Shown: in pieces, positions 60,992 to 64,000 of the stretch
Layout of the letters: the number at the start of each line of letters is the position of its first letter
Position numbering within the stretch: position 1 is the stretch's first letter
From: Amia ocellicauda
Lineage: Eukaryota > Chordata > Actinopteri > Amiiformes > Amiidae
Direction of reading: 5' to 3'
DNA length: 64,000 nt
NCBI RefSeq assembly: GCF_036373705.1
Contig: NC_089864.1
Span: forward strand, 2,102,501-2,166,500
Position numbers and translations under genes: made by a program
Notes under the pieces: generated by a model
What the model was told of the DNA's origin: nothing
What the model saw: the letters and a program-made list of their open reading frames with translations, nothing else
Database searches by the model: none

Positions 60992-61248
60992 TATCCATCT
61001 ATCAATCCATCCATCCATCTGCAAAACCGCTTATCCTGGTGAGGGTCGCGGGGAAGCCGGAGCCGATCCCGGCAGGCATAGGGCACAAGGCAGGGATACA
61101 CCCAGGATGGGACGCAGAGGCGACTCTAGAGTCTGTAGGGGCCCTAGGCAAAGAAGGGACTCCATTCCCCCTTCCAGCTCGGCACCCCAGGCATGGGATG
61201 CCTACCCCCTTGCGACGCCCCCCACTGGACGCCAGGCCATCGCTGGGC
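60992..61248 (-). mobile_element. short retroinsertion with 14-bp target duplication
   Basis: AGTATCACGTTATC occurs at 60978-60991 and again at 61249-61262, flanking 257 bp. The insert starts (on plus) with CCATC/TATC repeats, then 'cgcttatcctggtgagggtc', a fish-wide dispersed repeat. Read on minus, the GATG-like repeats form the 3' tail, as in Rex3/RTE-type elements. No coding region. Confidence 0.75.
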
Positions 61249-61262
61249 AGTATCACGTTATC

Positions 61263-61696
61263 ATTACCTTTTAAAATTATTATAACTATTTATTATTTAT
61301 CCACTTAATACAGGTGCACTCCACTTACAACTGATCTCTGTTTACAACGCACTGCACAGGCTAAATAGCATGTGTTTCAATGGGGAATTCCTCTTTCAGT
61401 TACTGTATTTTCCATTCATATTGTACATTCAGGATAGTAAAACAACTGTTTGAAAACACTTTGTCATAGGCACTTATTAGCCAACTGTAGTATGAGAATG
61501 ATGAAAAAAGTTATTTAGAAACAAATTAAATTAATAAATGACATATTAAATGGGAAAATTACCAACTGCACATATCTAAAGTGACAATCAACGCAACAAT
61601 AAAGAACAGAGACAAATCTGTCAGACAGTTTGACAAGACAGGAGCAAAGTCACCAAACAAATCAGAAAATACAAATATTTAATATAGCCGATATAT

Positions 61697-61698
<2 letters not shown>
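61263..61698. other. no gene seen
   Basis: AT-rich sequence without recognisable features. Confidence 0.4.

Positions 61699-61791
<93 letters not shown>
61699..61791. repeat. (ATT)n/(AAT)n palindromic microsatellite
   Basis: The array switches from ATT to AAT units near 61750, making its two halves mutually complementary. Confidence 0.9.
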
Positions 61792-61792
<1 letters not shown>

Positions 61793-61795
61793 TAA

Positions 61796-61845
61796 TTTAT
61801 TTCTTAGCAGAAGCCCATAGCCAGGGCGAAATGTACAATTGTACC
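61796..61845 (-). repeat. L2/SINE-type 3' tail
   Basis: 'ttagcagaagcccatagcca' then 'gggcgaaatgtaca' is a diverged minus-strand copy of the tail at 7640, next to an ATT-rich run as there. Confidence 0.5.
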
Positions 61846-62068
61846 ACAAAGGCTAAAACCCCTTAAATTCAGAGGATGTCTGTCTTTCATTATGGAAACA
61901 GGTGCACGACAGACGCACATCCACTGAGAATTAAATAGATTTTCCAAGAGAAACAACACTCATGCGATTTCACCCACGACCCTCCACTCAGGAATCCAGA
62001 GCCCTAACCGGTACTCCACACCGCTGTCATGATGATGATGATGTATATAATGGATAGTTTCATATATA

Positions 62069-62951
62069 CACTGATTAGCCATAACATTATGACCACCTGC
62101 CTAATATTGTTGTGGTCCCAAAACAGCCCTGACCCGTCGAGGCATGGACTCCACTAGACCTCTGAAGGTGTGCTGTGGTATCTGACACCAAGACGTCAGC
62201 AGCAGATCCTTTAAGTCCTGTAAGTTGCGAGGTGGGGCCTCCATGGATCGGACTTGTTTGTCCAGCACATCCCACAGATGCTCGACTGGATTGAGATCTG
62301 GGGAATTTGGAGGACAAGTCAACACCTTGAACCCGTGATTCATCAGACCAGGCCACCTTCTTCCATTGCTCCATGGTCTGGTTCTGATGCTCACGTGCCC
62401 ATTGTAGGCGCTTTCGGCAGTGGACAGGGGTCAGCATGGGCACCCTGACTGGTCTGCGGCTACGCAGCCCCATACGCAACAAACTGCGACGCACTGTGTG
62501 TTCTGACACCTTTCTATCAGAACCAGCATTCACTTTTTCAGCAATTTGAGCTACAGTAGCTCGTCTGTTGGATCGGACCACACGGGCCAGCCTTCGCTCC
62601 CCACGTGCATCAATGAGCCTTGGCCGCCCATGACCCTGTCGCCGGTTCACGCTTTTCCTTCCTTGGACACTTTTGATAGGTACTGACCACTGCAGACCCG
62701 GAACACCCCACAAGAGCTGCAGTTTTGGAGATGATCTGACCCAGTCGTCTAGCCATCACAATGTGGCCCTTGTCAAAGTCGCTCAGATCCTTACGCTGCC
62801 CATTTTTCCTGCTTCTAACACATCAACTCTGAGGACAAAATGTTCACTTGCTGCCTAATATATCCCACCCACTGACAGGTGCCATGATAACGGGATTATC
62901 AGTGTTATTCACTTCACCTGTCAGTGGTCCTAATGTTATGGCTGATTGGTG
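62069..62951 (-). mobile_element. Tc1/mariner transposon with internal deletion
   Basis: 883 bp with ends CACTGATTAGCCATAACATT and the complement of CACCAATCAGCCATAACATT, with TA on both sides. It encodes a deleted transposase on the minus strand, so it can move only with help from elsewhere. Confidence 0.88.
62101..62780 (-). pseudogene. Tc1 transposase, catalytic core deleted
   Basis: The minus strand reads through the DNA-binding region ([31 protein letters not shown]) to KKVAWSDES, the first catalytic Asp. It then jumps to the block TCPPNSPDLNPVEHLWDVLD in another frame and the C-terminal tail ending GPQQY. The part with the second catalytic Asp is missing, so no active enzyme can be made. 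Confidence 0.8.
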
Positions 62952-62969
62952 TACATACTCACAGCAAAA

Positions 62970-63620
62970 TCTATAGTGTTAAAATTACAGTGTTAAAATG
63001 TAGTATTAAAAATCATTGTTGTTTCATCACTCAGTGCGTGAAATTAACACTCTGAGAGTTAAACCAAGAGTCAGTGTTAATACTGGGTGTCAAAATAAAG
63101 AGTGTTGAATTTACACTGTACTGGTGTAAAACCAAATAAGTAAACTTGCCCACAATGCATTGTGGTAGGTTCCAGAAAAATATGTTGTGTTATTTTTTAT
63201 TGAAGCACTTCTGTGTAAAGCAATTATTGTTTAAGTGTACAATGTGTCCTCACCCGCCAATATATTTATATTTGTGTTTTCCTACCCTAAATCGGAAGTC
63301 ATGTCTCTGAGTCAACACCTACCACATTTTTATTTTATTTCCATTTGTGTATTTCTCTGCTTGTGAGCATGACCTGTATATGCGTGACTAGTTTACTTGT
63401 CTTACTGGGTCTGGGTATTTGCTTAAAAGATAAGTATGAAACCAATGGAATTACAATACATTTTTAGATTATATGCATGTATATATAAAGGACTGCTATA
63501 GAAGTGTTGGGAACCCAGCAATGCTGGAGTGTTGATTTAAAACTTTTTGGATGGTCCTGCATGTACACTTTCAAAGGGTTGATTTGAACACCTATAGTGT
63601 TAATGTCACCACCTATGGGT
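62970..63620. mobile_element. MITE-like repeat with GTGTTAA motifs
   Basis: Repeated 'agtgttaa', 'aattaacactct' and 'gtgttgaatttacactg' words in both orientations, and 'caatgcattgtggtaggttc', as in a MITE family frequent in fish. The ends are not defined. Confidence 0.35.
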
Positions 63621-64000
63621 GCTAGGGGTGACCACGCCAAACCAGACGCCACTTCCTTTTTAATGAGGGAAGAGCTCAACGCACCCACAATAATTATTTT
63701 TACAATAGTTGTAACCGATACAGGGCACGAAGTCTTTCAGTACCACATCCACAGGATCACAATCAATATTACAGTTACAATAGTAGGAACCTTTTCAATA
63801 TTAATCAAACTAAATAATGCCTTTACTAAAACAGGGCAAGCTAAAATCCTAAAATGCTAATCACCTCAATATGATAATAAACAAACAATTACTAAAAATA
63901 TATATACACAAGCTAAAAAGTTGTCTACTTCTCCCTAAACTCAAGCTCTCAGTGTATTCCCACAGCTGGCACCACACACGGGCCCCGCAGGTAAGTGCCC
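63621..64000. other. no gene seen
   Basis: No exon or repeat end supportable before the window ends. Confidence 0.4.

Overview
The window is vertebrate nuclear DNA, almost certainly from a ray-finned fish. It has split genes with GT-AG introns and abundant microsatellites. It also carries fish-type mobile DNA: Tc1/mariner, CR1, L2, Tx1, Ty3/gypsy and pogo-like MITEs. The mix of CR1 and L2 tails would suit a non-teleost such as gar, bowfin or sturgeon, but that is only a guess. No tRNA, rRNA, CRISPR or prokaryotic operon was seen.

Layout. 1-4.2 kb: L2 fragment and a decayed CR1 LINE. 4.5-5.6 kb: the first two exons of a C-type lectin gene, broken and joined to a hAT-type zinc-finger fragment. 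7.6-13.3 kb: L2 LINE and gypsy pol remnants (minus strand). 13.5-14.7 kb: an intact Tc1-like DD36E transposon. 16.4-20.8 kb: a five-exon V-set immunoglobulin receptor with two ITIM-like tyrosines. 22.9-26.2 kb (minus): an eight-exon tektin-like gene (TEKTL1/CCDC105-like). 27.6-35.7 kb: a six-exon secreted-type lectin with five C-type lectin domains (CTLDs). It has one in-frame stop, and a second, nearly identical Tc1 copy plus an intron-bearing IS630-like transposase lie in its first intron. 39.3-43.4 kb: a seven-exon TRAF-family gene. 45.8-49.1 kb: a perfect 623-bp inverted repeat around a 2,061-bp spacer. 54.4 kb: a lone signal-peptide exon resembling that of the V-set receptor. 55.1-59.9 kb (minus): a Tx1-clade LINE with an intact 1,144-residue ORF2. 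60-64 kb: a retroinsertion with a 14-bp target duplication, a deleted Tc1 element and MITE-like sequence.

Three of the host loci look immune related (lectins, inhibitory V-set receptors, TRAF adaptor) and the tektin-like gene is ciliary. Lectin and V-set leader exons each occur twice, which suggests local duplication of immune receptor genes in a transposon-rich region. Gene models were joined by eye from splice sites and reading phase: every listed junction keeps the frame, but no transcript evidence was available.
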